A stretch of 64,000 bases of DNA from Microvirga sp. 17 mud 1-3 (GTDB taxonomy: Bacteria > Pseudomonadota > Alphaproteobacteria > Rhizobiales > Beijerinckiaceae): NCBI RefSeq assembly GCF_003151255.1, contig NZ_CP029481.1:4031001-4095000 (forward strand), written 5' to 3'. The position numbers were made by a program, and so were the translations under genes. The notes beneath the pieces are model-generated. The model was not told where the DNA came from. It saw only the letters and a program-made list of their open reading frames with translations, and made no database searches. Position 1 is the first letter of the stretch; every line of letters starts with the position of its first letter. Of the stretch, positions 28,885 to 36,446 are shown in pieces.

Positions 28885-28918
28885 CGGAGAGCCAGGGGTT
28901 CGGAGCTCTGGCTCTCCG
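28885..28918 (-). terminator. Intrinsic terminator of the lipoprotein gene
   Basis: CGGAGAGCCAG and CTGGCTCTCCG form an 11-bp perfect stem with a 12-nt loop. On the minus strand it is followed by TTTTCTATC. It sits about 18 bases past the stop of the minus-strand lipoprotein gene. Confidence 0.8.
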
Positions 28919-28935
28919 AGACTTAGGATACGGTC

Positions 28936-29349
28936 TTATCCATTTCTCCCAGCCGTCAGCCCACGTTCCAGACCGATCTCGTACCCCTGATCGAAGTCAC
29001 TCTGCATCCCACGCTTGAGAGGCTGAAGAGGGCACGAGGGTGTAAAGACAGAGGAGCGGCCCGCGGCTTGCCTGTATCCGTTCATGTAGCCCCGCTCGAA
29101 ACCGGGGCAGAATGCGGTCATGGTGTTGGAACTGGCATTGGCGCTGGAGGCGGCGAGAAGAGATCGATTGAACTCCTCACGCTTCCGGTGCTCCGTTTCG
29201 GCCCACATCCGGCATTGGACATAAGCCTCGGTCCCCGGTTCTGCGCCATAGGACTGGCACTGATTGTCATCCATGGCATTTCGTTCTTCGACCGACACAC
29301 AACCCGCCAGAAGCAATGCACAGAGGGCTATGGGAGCAAGAATTCTCAT
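28936..29349 (-). CDS. Predicted lipoprotein of unknown function
   Basis: 137 aa from the ATG at 29349. N-terminus MRILAPIALCALLLAGCVS carries a lipobox (LLAGC). The body is hydrophilic with repeated Cys (NQCQSYG, YVQCRMW, AFCPGFERGY, SCPLQP) and a repeated Gly-Tyr pattern (FERGYMNGYRQA and FDQGYEIGLERGL) of the DUF2799 type, here only a weak resemblance. It lies between two tRNA-Arg remnants and may therefore be part of an old insertion. Confidence 0.65.
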   Translation of the reverse strand: MRILAPIALCALLLAGCVSVEERNAMDDNQCQSYGAEPGTEAYVQCRMWAETEHRKREEFNRSLLAASSANASSNTMTAFCPGFERGYMNGYRQAAGRSSVFTPSCPLQPLKRGMQSDFDQGYEIGLERGLTAGRNG

Positions 29350-29517
29350 GGTTTCCGTCGCTTGTTGGATTTTAGGCCGGGCTTGTGGGTGGCTCGCCGC
29401 CCTTGACCGGTCGACGATAACGGCCTGACGCGACCAAGAACAGGACGGCAGGCGCAAATAGGGCCCGGATCAAGCAAATATGCCTAATTCGATAAAGTGT
29501 CAGATCGGGAAACTACG

Positions 29518-29997
29518 CTAGGATTTTGCTGGTGACGACCACTCTGGAACGCGGGCATCGGGGTGACGATCCTCGATGAAAGCCGGACGAATACCGTGCT
29601 CCAACCAGAGCTTTGCAGCGGCGAGCACCAGCGCGAATCCGCCTGCGCTATCGATCGCCAGTGATACCTGATCAGGCCCTTGCCCAAAGCCCCGGTTCAC
29701 GATCTCCACGAACGTTCCTTCAGGGTGCGGGTGGAATGTCCACTCGACCTCGGTTGGTGATGTCTCCACATCCCAGTCGATGAGGAGGCGACGGTTTGGT
29801 TCGACGTGCTTGACCCTGATGTCCGTGGAAACACCGTACATCCCCCAGGTCCATCGCACCTCGGCACCGGGCTCAAGCTGTCCGTTGGAGTGAGTGAACC
29901 AGAAGAGTGTCGTAACCGATGGACTAACGAAGGCCTCGAACACAACAGGGACGGGCCGTCGGATCAGCATTCCTGCGGTAGCGATGGGGCAAGTCAT
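29518..29997 (-). CDS. SRPBCC/AHSA1-domain protein
   Basis: 159 aa. RPVPVVFEAFVSPSVTTLFWF, VRWTWGMYGVSTDIRVKHVEPNRRLLIDWD, VEWTFHPHPEGTFVEIVNRGF match the AHSA1 (activator of Hsp90 ATPase-like) START-fold family, which bind small hydrophobic ligands. Ligand unknown. ATG start. It is the last complete gene before the tRNA-Arg insertion cluster. Confidence 0.82.
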   Translation of the reverse strand: MTCPIATAGMLIRRPVPVVFEAFVSPSVTTLFWFTHSNGQLEPGAEVRWTWGMYGVSTDIRVKHVEPNRRLLIDWDVETSPTEVEWTFHPHPEGTFVEIVNRGFGQGPDQVSLAIDSAGGFALVLAAAKLWLEHGIRPAFIEDRHPDARVPEWSSPAKS

Positions 29998-30046
29998 GTC
30001 GGAACGATCTCCTTCAAAGGATATCAGTAACGCCTTTGTCGGAGGT

Positions 30047-30107
30047 GGGAAGCCGTCTCGGCGGACTTGGACTTGCCAGGAAGAGCCGCGCTTGCGGAGG
30101 TCGCCAT
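30047..30107 (-). pseudogene. Remnant of a tyrosine integrase gene (first ~20 codons)
   Basis: On the minus strand from the ATG at 30107 the DNA aligns with the first 20 codons of the element-2 integrase gene (start 59787): ATGGCGAC, TCCGCAA, CGGCTCTTC and TGGCAAGTCCAAGTC against ATGGCGAC, TCCGCAA, AGGCTCCTC and TGGCAAGTCCAAGTC. One missing base after the third codon shifts the frame. If corrected it would read MAT-RKRGSSWQVQVRRDG. The rest of the gene is gone. As in element 2, its 5' end faces the tRNA fragment, about 95 bases away, so an older related element once ended here. Confidence 0.65.
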
Positions 30108-30201
30108 AGGTTCTTTTCCGTTGACCTGTGACGGATGGGCTACCTTGGCTGTTTATGAGGCTGAACCCTTGCGCAAAACCTTTGCTTTACAAGGCTTTGA
30201 A

Positions 30202-30249
30202 ATGGCGCACCCGACACGATTCGAACGTGTGACCTTTGCCTTCGGAGGG
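30202..30249 (-). repeat. attL of element 1: tRNA-Arg(CCG) 3' half
   Basis: 48 bases identical to 46333-46380, covering the CCA end, T arm and anticodon region of tRNA-Arg(CCG) up to GCCTTCGGAGGG, after which the two sequences diverge. This is the chromosomal 3' half separated from its 5' half by integration; the element restored the gene with its own copy at the other end. Confidence 0.92.
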
Positions 30250-30377
30250 TTTCGGTTAGGCATTTTCTCTGGTTTACAGGAATTTTCTCGAAGCGCCTAA
30301 AGCCTTATTTTACAGGACTTTTCGTCTGTTTCGGGTTTTCCGGCCAATTCGAGCATCTTCCTCAATTTCCGATTTTG

Positions 30378-30397
30378 TGGTGACTCTGTGGTGACAC
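30378..30397 (+). promoter_or_regulatory. Element 1 integrase arm-type site, left end
   Basis: TGGTGACTCTGTGGTGACAC contains two TGGTGAC direct repeats 11 bases apart. The same 20-mer with one mismatch occurs in the same orientation at the right end of the element (46267-46286), as expected for arm binding sites of a tyrosine integrase. It also lies 25 bases before the integrase start, so could couple binding to expression. Confidence 0.7.
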
Positions 30398-30421
30398 TAA
30401 CCCCGAAGGCAAGGGTTACAG

Positions 30422-31702
30422 ATGCCGAAGCTCACCAAGAAAATCGTGGACGCGGCTGAGCCGCGGGAGAAGCCATATTTCATCTGGTGCAGTGACCTGG
30501 TCGGCTTCGGCGTCCGGGTCTTTCCGTCTGGCAAGCGGATCTATTATGCGGACTATCGCAACAAGTCCGGCCAGCGGAAGCGAATGACCATCGGACCGCA
30601 CGGCAAGCTCACGACCGAAGAGGCCCGCAAGCTCGCCATGATGACGCTGGGCGACGTTCTGAAGGGTGAAGACCCGGCCGAGGAACGGGCCACCCGCCGC
30701 AACTCCCTCACCGTGAAGGAGCTATGCGCCAACTACCTCGAAGCGGCCGAGCGCGGTTTGATCATGGGTAAGGGTGGGCGGGCGAAGAAAGCCTCCACCC
30801 TCTACGTGGATCGCGGCCGGATCGAGCGGCATATCATCCCGTTGCTGGGCCCGAAGCTGGTCCGTGACCTGGCGCAAGCCGACATTCACCGCTTCATCCG
30901 AGATGTAGCTTCCGGCAAGACGGCCGCTGTCGAGAAGACCGGCAATCTGCGCGGCAAAGCCATTGTTGAGGGTGGCACCGGCACGGCCGCCCGCACCGCC
31001 GGCCTGCTGGGCGGCATCCTGTCCTTCGCGGTGTCCGAAGGCGTCATTCCGTTCAATCCAGCGCAAGGCGTGAGGCGCCCTGCCGACAAGAAACGCCAGC
31101 GGCGGCTCACGGCCGAGGAGTATCGCCGGTTAGGAGAGGCGCTTGAAAAGGCCGAGGAGCAGGCCGAGACGGAACAGGCCATTCATGGAGCTTGGTTGCT
31201 TGCCCTGACGGGTTGCCGCCTGGACGAAATCCAAGGGCTGAAGTGGTCCGAAGTTGATGAGGCGGGCGGCTGCTTCCGGCTGGAGGACACCAAGGAAGGC
31301 GCATCGGTCCGGCCCATCGGCCGCTCAGTCTTCGACGCGCTGGCTAGGATCGAGAGACGGAAGAGCTGTCCCTATGTCCTGCCTGCCGCAAGGGAAGCCA
31401 AGGGCCATTATGGCGGCCTGCCTGGCGGCTGGCAGCGGATAGCGGAACGGGCAAAGTTCACCGACGTGACGCCGCATACCCTCCGGCATTCCTTCGCCAG
31501 CGTGGCCGGCGATCTTGGGTTCGCGGAATCAACCATTGCCGCAATGCTCGGCCACGCAGCCGGATCGGTGACGAGCCGCTACGTCCATCACCTCGATAGC
31601 GTCCTGATCGCAGCGGCCGATAAGGTGGCGCAGGCGATCCATGCGCAGATGACGGGAGAGGAAGGGAAAGTCGTGCAGCTTCCCAGCCGAGCGACGCGAT
31701 GA
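30422..31702 (+). CDS. int: Tyrosine site-specific integrase of element 1 (DUF4102/P4-type)
   Basis: 426 aa. N-terminal DUF4102 arm-binding domain (MPKLTKKIVDAAEPREKPYF, GFGVRVFPSGKRIYYADYR), SAM-like core-binding region around 95-200, and catalytic domain with Arg in TGCRLDEIQGLKW, HTLRHSFAS (His-x-x-Arg), GHAAG, and the Tyr nucleophile in SRYVHH. It would integrate and excise element 1 at the tRNA-Arg anticodon region. It is 172 bases from the attL repeat and oriented away from it. Confidence 0.95.
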   Translation: MPKLTKKIVDAAEPREKPYFIWCSDLVGFGVRVFPSGKRIYYADYRNKSGQRKRMTIGPHGKLTTEEARKLAMMTLGDVLKGEDPAEERATRRNSLTVKELCANYLEAAERGLIMGKGGRAKKASTLYVDRGRIERHIIPLLGPKLVRDLAQADIHRFIRDVASGKTAAVEKTGNLRGKAIVEGGTGTAARTAGLLGGILSFAVSEGVIPFNPAQGVRRPADKKRQRRLTAEEYRRLGEALEKAEEQAETEQAIHGAWLLALTGCRLDEIQGLKWSEVDEAGGCFRLEDTKEGASVRPIGRSVFDALARIERRKSCPYVLPAAREAKGHYGGLPGGWQRIAERAKFTDVTPHTLRHSFASVAGDLGFAESTIAAMLGHAAGSVTSRYVHHLDSVLIAAADKVAQAIHAQMTGEEGKVVQLPSRATR

Positions 31703-31716
31703 TTGATGTTTTTGCA

Positions 31717-31799
31717 GCGTAACAGATGTAACGCGTGTAACAGCCCTGATTTTAAAGGCAAATTCCTGTTACACCGCGATTTCCGGCATGTGTAACAGG
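31717..31799. repeat. GTGTAACAGG-type repeat cluster after int
   Basis: Repeats GCGTAACAG, GTGTAACAG (31735-31743), CCTGTTACAC (31765-31774) and GTGTAACAGG (31790-31799). The last two are a perfect 10-bp inverted repeat with a 15-base spacer. The same word occurs at 37859-37965 beside the replication ATPase gene. It is non-coding here, which argues that it is a protein-binding site and not a by-product of codon use. The 31703-31952 gap holds nothing else recognised. Confidence 0.65.
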
Positions 31800-31952
31800 C
31801 TGGGGTGAATGGGAGGCGGCTTTGGCGGAGTCGTTAACCTTGTTTATTAACGGACTCGCAACCGTTGCGTCCGATTTAGTCGGACTAATTCCCGAAACGG
31901 GAAAACTCAGACTAGACTTGCGAGCCAACTCAGAATCGCCTATATCGAGGGT

Positions 31953-32480
31953 ATGGCAACGCTTCGAGACTTCATCACTAACCGCAGAGCGGAGATCAAA
32001 CAGGAGATCGCCCGGCTTAGGACTGAGCTGCGGGAGCTCGATGTCGTCGAAAGCACCCTGAACAATGTGCCATTGCATCAGCCGACTGTTCGCGTATCAG
32101 CGACGGTTGTTCCGGGCCGATCTGAAGAAGCATCAAAGACGCTTAAGGAGATGGCGGTCGAAGTTCTGAGTGACCGTCCAGAGGGCGCAGATGCAAACCA
32201 GATCCTAAAGGCTATTCACGAGCGTTTTGGAGTTGAGGTGGCGAGGTCAAGCCTTTCGCCACAGCTTAGCCGTTTGGGGCACGAGGGTGTGCTCGAACGC
32301 GATAGCTTTATCTGGAAGCTCAGGAAGTTCGCTTCGGCGGCCGTCGAAAGCACGGCGCCGAAAGAGAATGAGCCGTCCAACGAAATGTTGAACGGCTCAG
32401 AAACCGGCTCTGAAGACGGGTACCAGCCGTCTGAAGAGCTTTCGTCAGATGCATCGTCCCGCACGGACATTTTTTCGTAG
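31953..32480 (+). CDS. Coiled-coil plus winged-helix protein of unknown function
   Basis: 175 aa. Residues 1-35 form a charged coiled coil (FITNRRAEIKQEIARLRTEL), residues about 65-120 look like a winged helix (TLKEMAVEVLSDRPEGADANQIL, RSSLSPQLSRLGHEGVLERD), and the C-terminal 50 residues are acidic and Ser/Glu-rich. Probably a DNA-binding accessory protein. It follows int and the repeat cluster in element 1. No named family recognised. Confidence 0.65.
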   Translation: MATLRDFITNRRAEIKQEIARLRTELRELDVVESTLNNVPLHQPTVRVSATVVPGRSEEASKTLKEMAVEVLSDRPEGADANQILKAIHERFGVEVARSSLSPQLSRLGHEGVLERDSFIWKLRKFASAAVESTAPKENEPSNEMLNGSETGSEDGYQPSEELSSDASSRTDIFS

Positions 32481-32638
32481 GAGGCAAGCGTGGCTCGGCA
32501 CCCCACCTGCTTAGGATAAGCCAGCCGCTTCGGCGGCCTAACCTTCCTCGAATTGCTCGGCGCCCATAGGCACCTTACTGACGCACACAATCTATGGTGT
32601 CGCCGGGCTCACGTCAACAGTAGTTGAAGGGAGCCGAC

Positions 32639-32929
32639 ATGGCCTTCCAACGTCTTTCTATACTCGCGGAGGCATTCTCCGAAACTCAAAAACTCGCAGT
32701 CTGGAACAAGGGCACCGTTATCCAGGGCTATGATCCCCGGATCTGGCGCCGAGATATGTGCGGCTACGCGATGAAGTACGACAAGTACGGAGTCTGCGGG
32801 GAGTATGGCTGGGAGATCGACCACATTCGCCCTGTTGCGAAGGGTGGCTCTGACGACCTGTTCAATCTCCAGCCGCTGTTCTGGGAAAACAACCGCCGCA
32901 AAGGCGATACCTTCCCCTGGTACGGCTGA
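32639..32929 (+). CDS. HNH endonuclease-like protein
   Basis: 96 aa from the ATG at 32639 (RBS GAAGGGAG). Compact HNH/betabetaalpha-Me motif: WEIDHIRPVAKGGSDD, FNLQPLFWENNRRKGD with Asp-His, Asn and Asn-Arg-Arg-Lys. Unlike typical HNH proteins it lacks clear zinc Cys pairs apart from CGYAM and CGEYGW (two Cys). It lies in the early region of element 1, apart from the packaging HNH at 42.5 kb, so a different role such as defence or replication is likely. Confidence 0.75.
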   Translation: MAFQRLSILAEAFSETQKLAVWNKGTVIQGYDPRIWRRDMCGYAMKYDKYGVCGEYGWEIDHIRPVAKGGSDDLFNLQPLFWENNRRKGDTFPWYG

Positions 32930-32941
32930 GGAGTGGCTGCA

Positions 32942-33193
32942 ATGTCAACCTGGCAAGTCGCTCTGGTACGAGAGCAAGGTGTCACCTTCGGGGTTGTGTC
33001 CGTCCGCGATAGCGTGATCGACAGCCCCTCCCAGCGTGACGACCTCATTCGGTGGTGGACGATGAAACTCGGCTGCCCCGCCGTTCTGATAGGTGCACAA
33101 CGACACCGGACCTATGGTCGGCAGGACATTGTGCGGTTCCTTCGGAATGTTCATCCGTCTCAGCTTCCCTGGCGGAAGATGAACGTGGCGTAA
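32942..33193 (+). CDS. Small protein of unknown function
   Basis: 83 aa from the ATG at 32942 with GAGGAG eight bases upstream (a GTG at 32933 is possible). Alternating hydrophobic and basic residues (TWQVALVREQGVTFGVVSVRD, CPAVLIGAQRHRTYGRQDIVRFL). It follows the HNH gene by 12 bases and may be its partner. Its 3' half overlaps an opposing frame at 33045-33329. Confidence 0.5.
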   Translation: MSTWQVALVREQGVTFGVVSVRDSVIDSPSQRDDLIRWWTMKLGCPAVLIGAQRHRTYGRQDIVRFLRNVHPSQLPWRKMNVA

Positions 33194-33329
33194 GGCCAGC
33201 AAGCAACGCCAGCGCGCCCGTCAAGGCTTCAAAAGCCTGGGCGCGTTCGCTCTCGTCGTACGGTAGAAGAGCGTTGGCGCCGCCGCATTCGAGGATAACG
33301 CCGCCAGAGATCTCGACCGTAACGCGCAT
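33045..33329 (-). CDS. Possible small protein, opposing overlap
   Basis: 94 aa with a good ribosome site (AGAGGA, eight bases before the ATG at 33329). The N-terminal 50 residues (VTVEISGGVILECGGANALL, AFEALTGALALLAG) look protein-like; the last 45 overlap the opposing gene and are low-complexity. Real expression is uncertain. Confidence 0.35.
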   Translation of the reverse strand: MRVTVEISGGVILECGGANALLPYDESERAQAFEALTGALALLAGLTPRSSSAREAETDEHSEGTAQCPADHRSGVVVHLSERRGSRVSSSTTE

Positions 33330-33378
33330 CGCATAAATCCTCTTTGCTGTTACTTTCTATAGCATTGAAGGTTCGGCC

Positions 33379-33639
33379 CTAGTCGTCGATGAGCCCAGCA
33401 TACCACTCTGCCATAATCTTAGTTTTCAATTTCGATGCGTTGTCTCGCGAACGCGTCAGGTTATCAATGAGCTCTTTTCGGCCTTCAATGTAGGACTTGA
33501 TAGGTTCACTGTTCGCAATACTCGGCCCTAGGTTTGTGTATTTGGTGATCTCGGCTTGATTTGCCGCGATCGCCGCGTCCAGCTGCTTTTCCCAAGCATC
33601 CAGATCGGAAGTAATTTTCGAAACGTTTTGTCCGGCCAC
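33379..33639 (-). CDS. Small coiled-coil protein of unknown function
   Basis: 86 aa with GTG start and a perfect GGAGGAG ribosome site seven bases upstream. Highly helical and charged (ITSDLDAWEKQLDAAIAANQ, KELIDNLTRSRDNASKLKTK), so probably a coiled coil. It is 30 bases downstream of the XRE repressor gene on the same strand and thus in the repressor operon. Confidence 0.6.
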   Translation of the reverse strand: MAGQNVSKITSDLDAWEKQLDAAIAANQAEITKYTNLGPSIANSEPIKSYIEGRKELIDNLTRSRDNASKLKTKIMAEWYAGLIDD

Positions 33640-33669
33640 TCTATCTCTCCTCCAAAAATCGGGATGTCC

Positions 33670-33924
33670 CTAGCTGCTGCTGGATGTAGATGCGTTCCGT
33701 CTTAGCCTCACGCCCGGCCCGCCACCATTCTCAGGGATGAACTCGACGCCCGCAGCTTCGAGGGCTCTTCTGATGGCATCGAGGGTGGCGGGAATTGGCT
33801 CTGCCCCGGCCTCAAACCGCGTGACCGTGCTGACACCGACATTCGCTTCCCGCGCAAGATCACGCACTCCCCAGCCGAGAGCCGCACGCGCCATTCTGGA
33901 CTGAACTGCTGTTATCATGAGCAT
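33670..33924 (-). CDS. XRE/Cro-CI family repressor-like protein
   Basis: 84 aa. Helix-turn-helix region: QSRMARAALGWGVRDLAREA then NVGVSTVTRFEAGAEPIPATL, followed by RRALEAAGVEFIPENG, the standard layout of short XRE regulators of mobile elements. Divergent from the early genes of element 1 with palindromes between them, so it is the candidate maintenance repressor of the switch. Confidence 0.85.
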   Translation of the reverse strand: MLMITAVQSRMARAALGWGVRDLAREANVGVSTVTRFEAGAEPIPATLDAIRRALEAAGVEFIPENGGGPGVRLRRNASTSSSS

Positions 33925-34072
33925 ATCGTACTCATGTGACTACATATTGACAAGTTGCTCGATGCGAGCACAGTGTAATCACGTGAAGACAAATTCTCAC
34001 GTAAAACGGCCGCGCTGGGTCTGATCCACCCAACGCGGCCTAGCCATCAACGCTATCGCTTACGAGCAAGAC
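33925..34072. promoter_or_regulatory. Divergent control region (switch) of element 1
   Basis: 148 bases between the XRE repressor and the first rightward gene. Three related sites: TCATGTGA (33932-33939), TCACGTGA (33979-33986) and TCACGTA (33997-34003). A separate inverted repeat TGCTCG-ATG-CGAGCA lies at 33956-33970, next to a TTGACA box (33948-33953) readable as a rightward -35 element. The layout fits repressor operators over two divergent promoters. Confidence 0.6.
34008..34040 (-). terminator. Strong hairpin in the switch leader
   Basis: GGCCGCG and CGCGGCC pair over 7 bp, then after one mismatch TGGGT pairs with ACCCA, loop of 7. On the minus strand it is followed by TTTTACG, so it could stop leftward transcription entering the repressor promoter; read rightward it lies in the 5' leader of the 34073 gene and lacks a T-tract. 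Confidence 0.6.
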
Positions 34073-34459
34073 ATGTCTCAGACTATTGGTAGCTCTACCA
34101 CACAATCCCACCGCACACAGGACCAAACGCATTCGTCAGTGAGCTTTATCATGGCGGAAGCTATCGCCATGAACCGTCTCGCGAATGAGACGGCTCGCCT
34201 TGTACAGCGCCTAGAAATCTTAGGCATGGCAACAAGCGATGGGCTGCGCCCTGCCGCAGAGGAAGTGGTCGAGGCCCTTATCAGCTTCCTCGACTACGTG
34301 GACGGTGATCCTGACCTAGAGCCGGAAGAGGACGACGAGCACGACGGCCGGGAGCCGGACGAGGACTTCGAAGACGCAGGCGACAACGGCATAGCCGACG
34401 CTGGCGAACTAGCCGAGCAGTGGAGCGGCTTCGGGCAGGCCACGAGCGGCGCGGAATGA
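34073..34459 (+). CDS. Acidic protein of unknown function
   Basis: 128 aa. Helical middle (EAIAMNRLANETARLVQRLEILGM, VVEALISFLDYVDG) and a strongly acidic tail (DPDLEPEEDDEHDG, EPDEDFEDAG). First gene right of the switch, so expressed early if the repressor is lifted. Small acidic proteins of this kind often act as anti-repressors or DNA mimics; that is speculation here. An internal ATG at residue 27 is an alternative start. Confidence 0.55.
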   Translation: MSQTIGSSTTQSHRTQDQTHSSVSFIMAEAIAMNRLANETARLVQRLEILGMATSDGLRPAAEEVVEALISFLDYVDGDPDLEPEEDDEHDGREPDEDFEDAGDNGIADAGELAEQWSGFGQATSGAE

Positions 34460-34537
34460 TCCGGTGGCCCGGCTCTAACAATGGGGCCGGGCGACTTCTC
34501 CACAGACGAACCCGTTCTTCGTTTGTTCGGCCCCCCA

Positions 34538-34585
34538 GAAAGTAATTGACTTTCCGATTAGTCGCCATAAGTTATGGAAATTCCA
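34538..34585. promoter_or_regulatory. Promoter/operator region of the MerR-like gene
   Basis: Inverted repeat GAAAGT-AATTG-ACTTTC (34538-34554) overlaps a TTGACT box, and a second short palindrome TGGAA-A-TTCCA lies at 34575-34585. Both stand directly before the ribosome site GGAGG of the next gene. Confidence 0.5.
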
Positions 34586-34602
34586 ATAGCGGAGGTTTCC
34601 AA

Positions 34603-35067
34603 ATGACTATCCCAAATCTCAAAGCCCGCACAGCACTCGCGACTGATCTCGCGTTCGTTAATCGCCAGCGGTTCAACGAAGCGGTTGCCGAGGGCTTTTA
34701 TCCGTGTGCACCGAAGACCGTCCGCGGCTCGACACGACTGTTTGACGTGAACGACATTGTTACCCTCCGCATCTATGGCCGCCTCCTCGATGAGGGCATG
34801 GTGCCACGCTCCGCCGGACTTATGGCCTGCGGGTTGAGAACCCTTCTAGCGCAATATCCTGAGATCGACCGGGCAGTGTATGTCACCAATTCGCTGGGAA
34901 GTCCGGTTTGGCTGCGGGCCGAAGACTTTGACCGAGACGCCACGCACATGAGCGGCATAGACATCGTTTCTGTGCGCGAGTGGTTCCTGAAATACACTCG
35001 CGAGCGCATCATTCACGAACTTCAGGAAGAAGCGAACATCGTCGGCTCCGATGACGACAACGAGTAA
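34603..35067 (+). CDS. MerR-like HTH regulator
   Basis: 154 aa from the ATG at 34603 with GGAGG nine bases upstream. The segment RQRFNEAVAEGFYPCAPKTVRGSTRLFDVNDIV then TLRIYGRLLDEGMVPRSAG has the MerR-type winged HTH order with the conserved RLFDVNDIVTL. The remaining part (VWLRAEDFDRDATHM, VREWFLKYTRERIIHEL) has no known effector domain. Probably the activator of the downstream replication and packaging genes, or an excisionase-like factor. Confidence 0.7.
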   Translation: MTIPNLKARTALATDLAFVNRQRFNEAVAEGFYPCAPKTVRGSTRLFDVNDIVTLRIYGRLLDEGMVPRSAGLMACGLRTLLAQYPEIDRAVYVTNSLGSPVWLRAEDFDRDATHMSGIDIVSVREWFLKYTRERIIHELQEEANIVGSDDDNE

Positions 35068-35081
35068 TCGGAGCTGGATCG

Positions 35082-35360
35082 ATGAAAGAGCAAACTCAAC
35101 TCGCTACGGCTGGCACGGCTGAAATCCCTCTTCCGGCTGCCCTTCGCAAGCCGCGCCTCCGTCGCTGGGAGGCGGCGGAGTATTTGGAAACGGTCCACGG
35201 CATCACTATTGCCGTGGCGACTCTCGCCAAGCTCGCCAGCGTTGGCGGTGGCCCTGCTTATCACAAGAGCAATCGGACGCCGCTCTATCCCCGTGACGAG
35301 CTAGACCGCTGGGCGGCTGAACGGCTCGGCAACCTGATCAACAGCGCATCGGAGCAATAG
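35082..35360 (+). CDS. AlpA/excisionase-like small HTH protein
   Basis: 92 aa. RLRRWEAAEYLETVHGITIAVATLAKLASVGGGPAYHKSNRTPLYPRDELDRWAAERL has the HTH_17 layout (xEAAxYL ... LxxLxxxGxGPxxxKxGrxxxYxxxdLdxW). Such proteins act as excisionases or as AlpA activators of P4/PICI integrases. It lies 14 bases after the MerR-like gene. Confidence 0.8.
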   Translation: MKEQTQLATAGTAEIPLPAALRKPRLRRWEAAEYLETVHGITIAVATLAKLASVGGGPAYHKSNRTPLYPRDELDRWAAERLGNLINSASEQ

Positions 35361-35362
35361 GA

Positions 35363-35590
35363 ATGGGAGTGGAAACGAAGACCCCTGCCATGGCGGCAAC
35401 CATCGGCAGGGGCTCTAAGAGCGTGATGCTTGGGAAAGATCACAGGAACAATAAACAGCACAATGCGAGGCTTATGACAAGCCGGACGCTCATTCCTGAG
35501 TTTTCCGATGATGGCGCTCTTACCGGCTGGAGTCTCTTTCCCTGCCGTGCCGACGCCCGCGCCTTCCTGCGAGCGGGAGGTGCGAGGTGA
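35363..35590 (+). CDS. Small protein of unknown function
   Basis: 75 aa starting three bases after the previous stop (RBS region GGAGCAATAGGA). Hydrophilic; ends SLFPCRADARAFLRAGGAR. No family recognised. Same strand and tight spacing to its neighbours support a real gene, but composition gives no function. Confidence 0.45.
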   Translation: MGVETKTPAMAATIGRGSKSVMLGKDHRNNKQHNARLMTSRTLIPEFSDDGALTGWSLFPCRADARAFLRAGGAR

Positions 35591-35665
35591 TCGCACTTTG
35601 CAAGGTTCATGCAAACTGGAGGGGCGCACATCCGCGCCTCTTCTATGACGCCTGGGGAGGTGAGC

Positions 35666-35896
35666 ATGGGTAAGCACAAACCCGCCGCTCATGGCACTCC
35701 AGCCGCATTCCGTGAAGCCATTGCGGAGAAAGTCGCGCTTGCCCGCCTCTACGCAGAAATGGCCGAAACTCACGCCATGATCGGAGATGACACCGGACTT
35801 GGCTATCACCTGGATAAGCTGGTTGCCTATGTCCGATCTGCGGCTTTCGTCTTCGATGATCTGAAGAAATCCAAGAGTAAGAAAGCCGAGGTGTAA
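35666..35896 (+). CDS. Small helical protein of unknown function
   Basis: 76 aa from the ATG at 35666 with GGGGAGGTGAGC as ribosome site. Mostly alpha-helical (AAFREAIAEKVALARLYAEMAE, DKLVAYVRSAAFVFDDLKKSK) and ending in a Lys-rich tail. It directly precedes the DUF927 gene and may be an accessory replication protein. Confidence 0.55.
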   Translation: MGKHKPAAHGTPAAFREAIAEKVALARLYAEMAETHAMIGDDTGLGYHLDKLVAYVRSAAFVFDDLKKSKSKKAEV

Positions 35897-35897
35897 T

Positions 35898-36446
35898 GTG
35901 CGGCTTGAACATGATCGCTTTGCCGATGTGCCCAACCCTATGGGCGCATCTGAACCGAACGGTTCCATTCCCTATCACGACGTAAACCCGCCGGCTGAGA
36001 AACTAGCGAAAGTCGCAAAGAAAGAATGGCCATTCCGGCTCACTGAACGCGGCGTGGAGAAGCGTATTGAGGCACGTGACAAGGAACTCGGCATCACAAC
36101 TGTGGAGTGGCGCTGGTTCTGTTCACGTCTTGAAGTGTCCGCTGAAACGCGATCTTCCGAGGGTGAGGAATGGGGTCGCCTGCTTTCCGTGACGGATCGT
36201 GACGGCCGCGTGAAGACCTGGGCAATGCCCATGTCAATGCTGGCCGGCGACGGCACGGCCTATCGTGAACGCCTCCTCTCTCTCGGCCTGATCATGGCAC
36301 CGGGCAAGTTCGCCCGCGATGCTCTGCACGAATACATCAGCACCGCCCAGCCTGGTGATAAGGCGCGATGCGTCGGACGCCTCGGCTGGGAGCTGGAAAC
36401 CTTTGTTCTGCCGAATGGCGCAATCGGAGATCACTCCAATGGGTGA
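35898..36446 (+). CDS. DUF927 protein, N-terminal part (split gene)
   Basis: 182 aa, GTG start one base after the previous stop. WPFRLTERGVEKRIE and then WRWFCSRLEVSAETRSSEGEEWGRLLSVTDRDGRVKTWAMPMSML, RCVGRLGWELETFVLPNGAIGD are the first third of a DUF927 domain. The frame ends at TGA 36444-36446 exactly where the rest of the domain continues in the +1 frame. With one base fewer in GGG (36441-36443) the two parts would join as one 631-residue protein. See the next entry. Confidence 0.8.
   Translation: MRLEHDRFADVPNPMGASEPNGSIPYHDVNPPAEKLAKVAKKEWPFRLTERGVEKRIEARDKELGITTVEWRWFCSRLEVSAETRSSEGEEWGRLLSVTDRDGRVKTWAMPMSMLAGDGTAYRERLLSLGLIMAPGKFARDALHEYISTAQPGDKARCVGRLGWELETFVLPNGAIGDHSNG

Noticed and set aside
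32609..32824. Minus-strand frame opposite the HNH gene
   Set aside because: Fully overlaps a gene with a clear HNH motif and lacks its own ribosome site.
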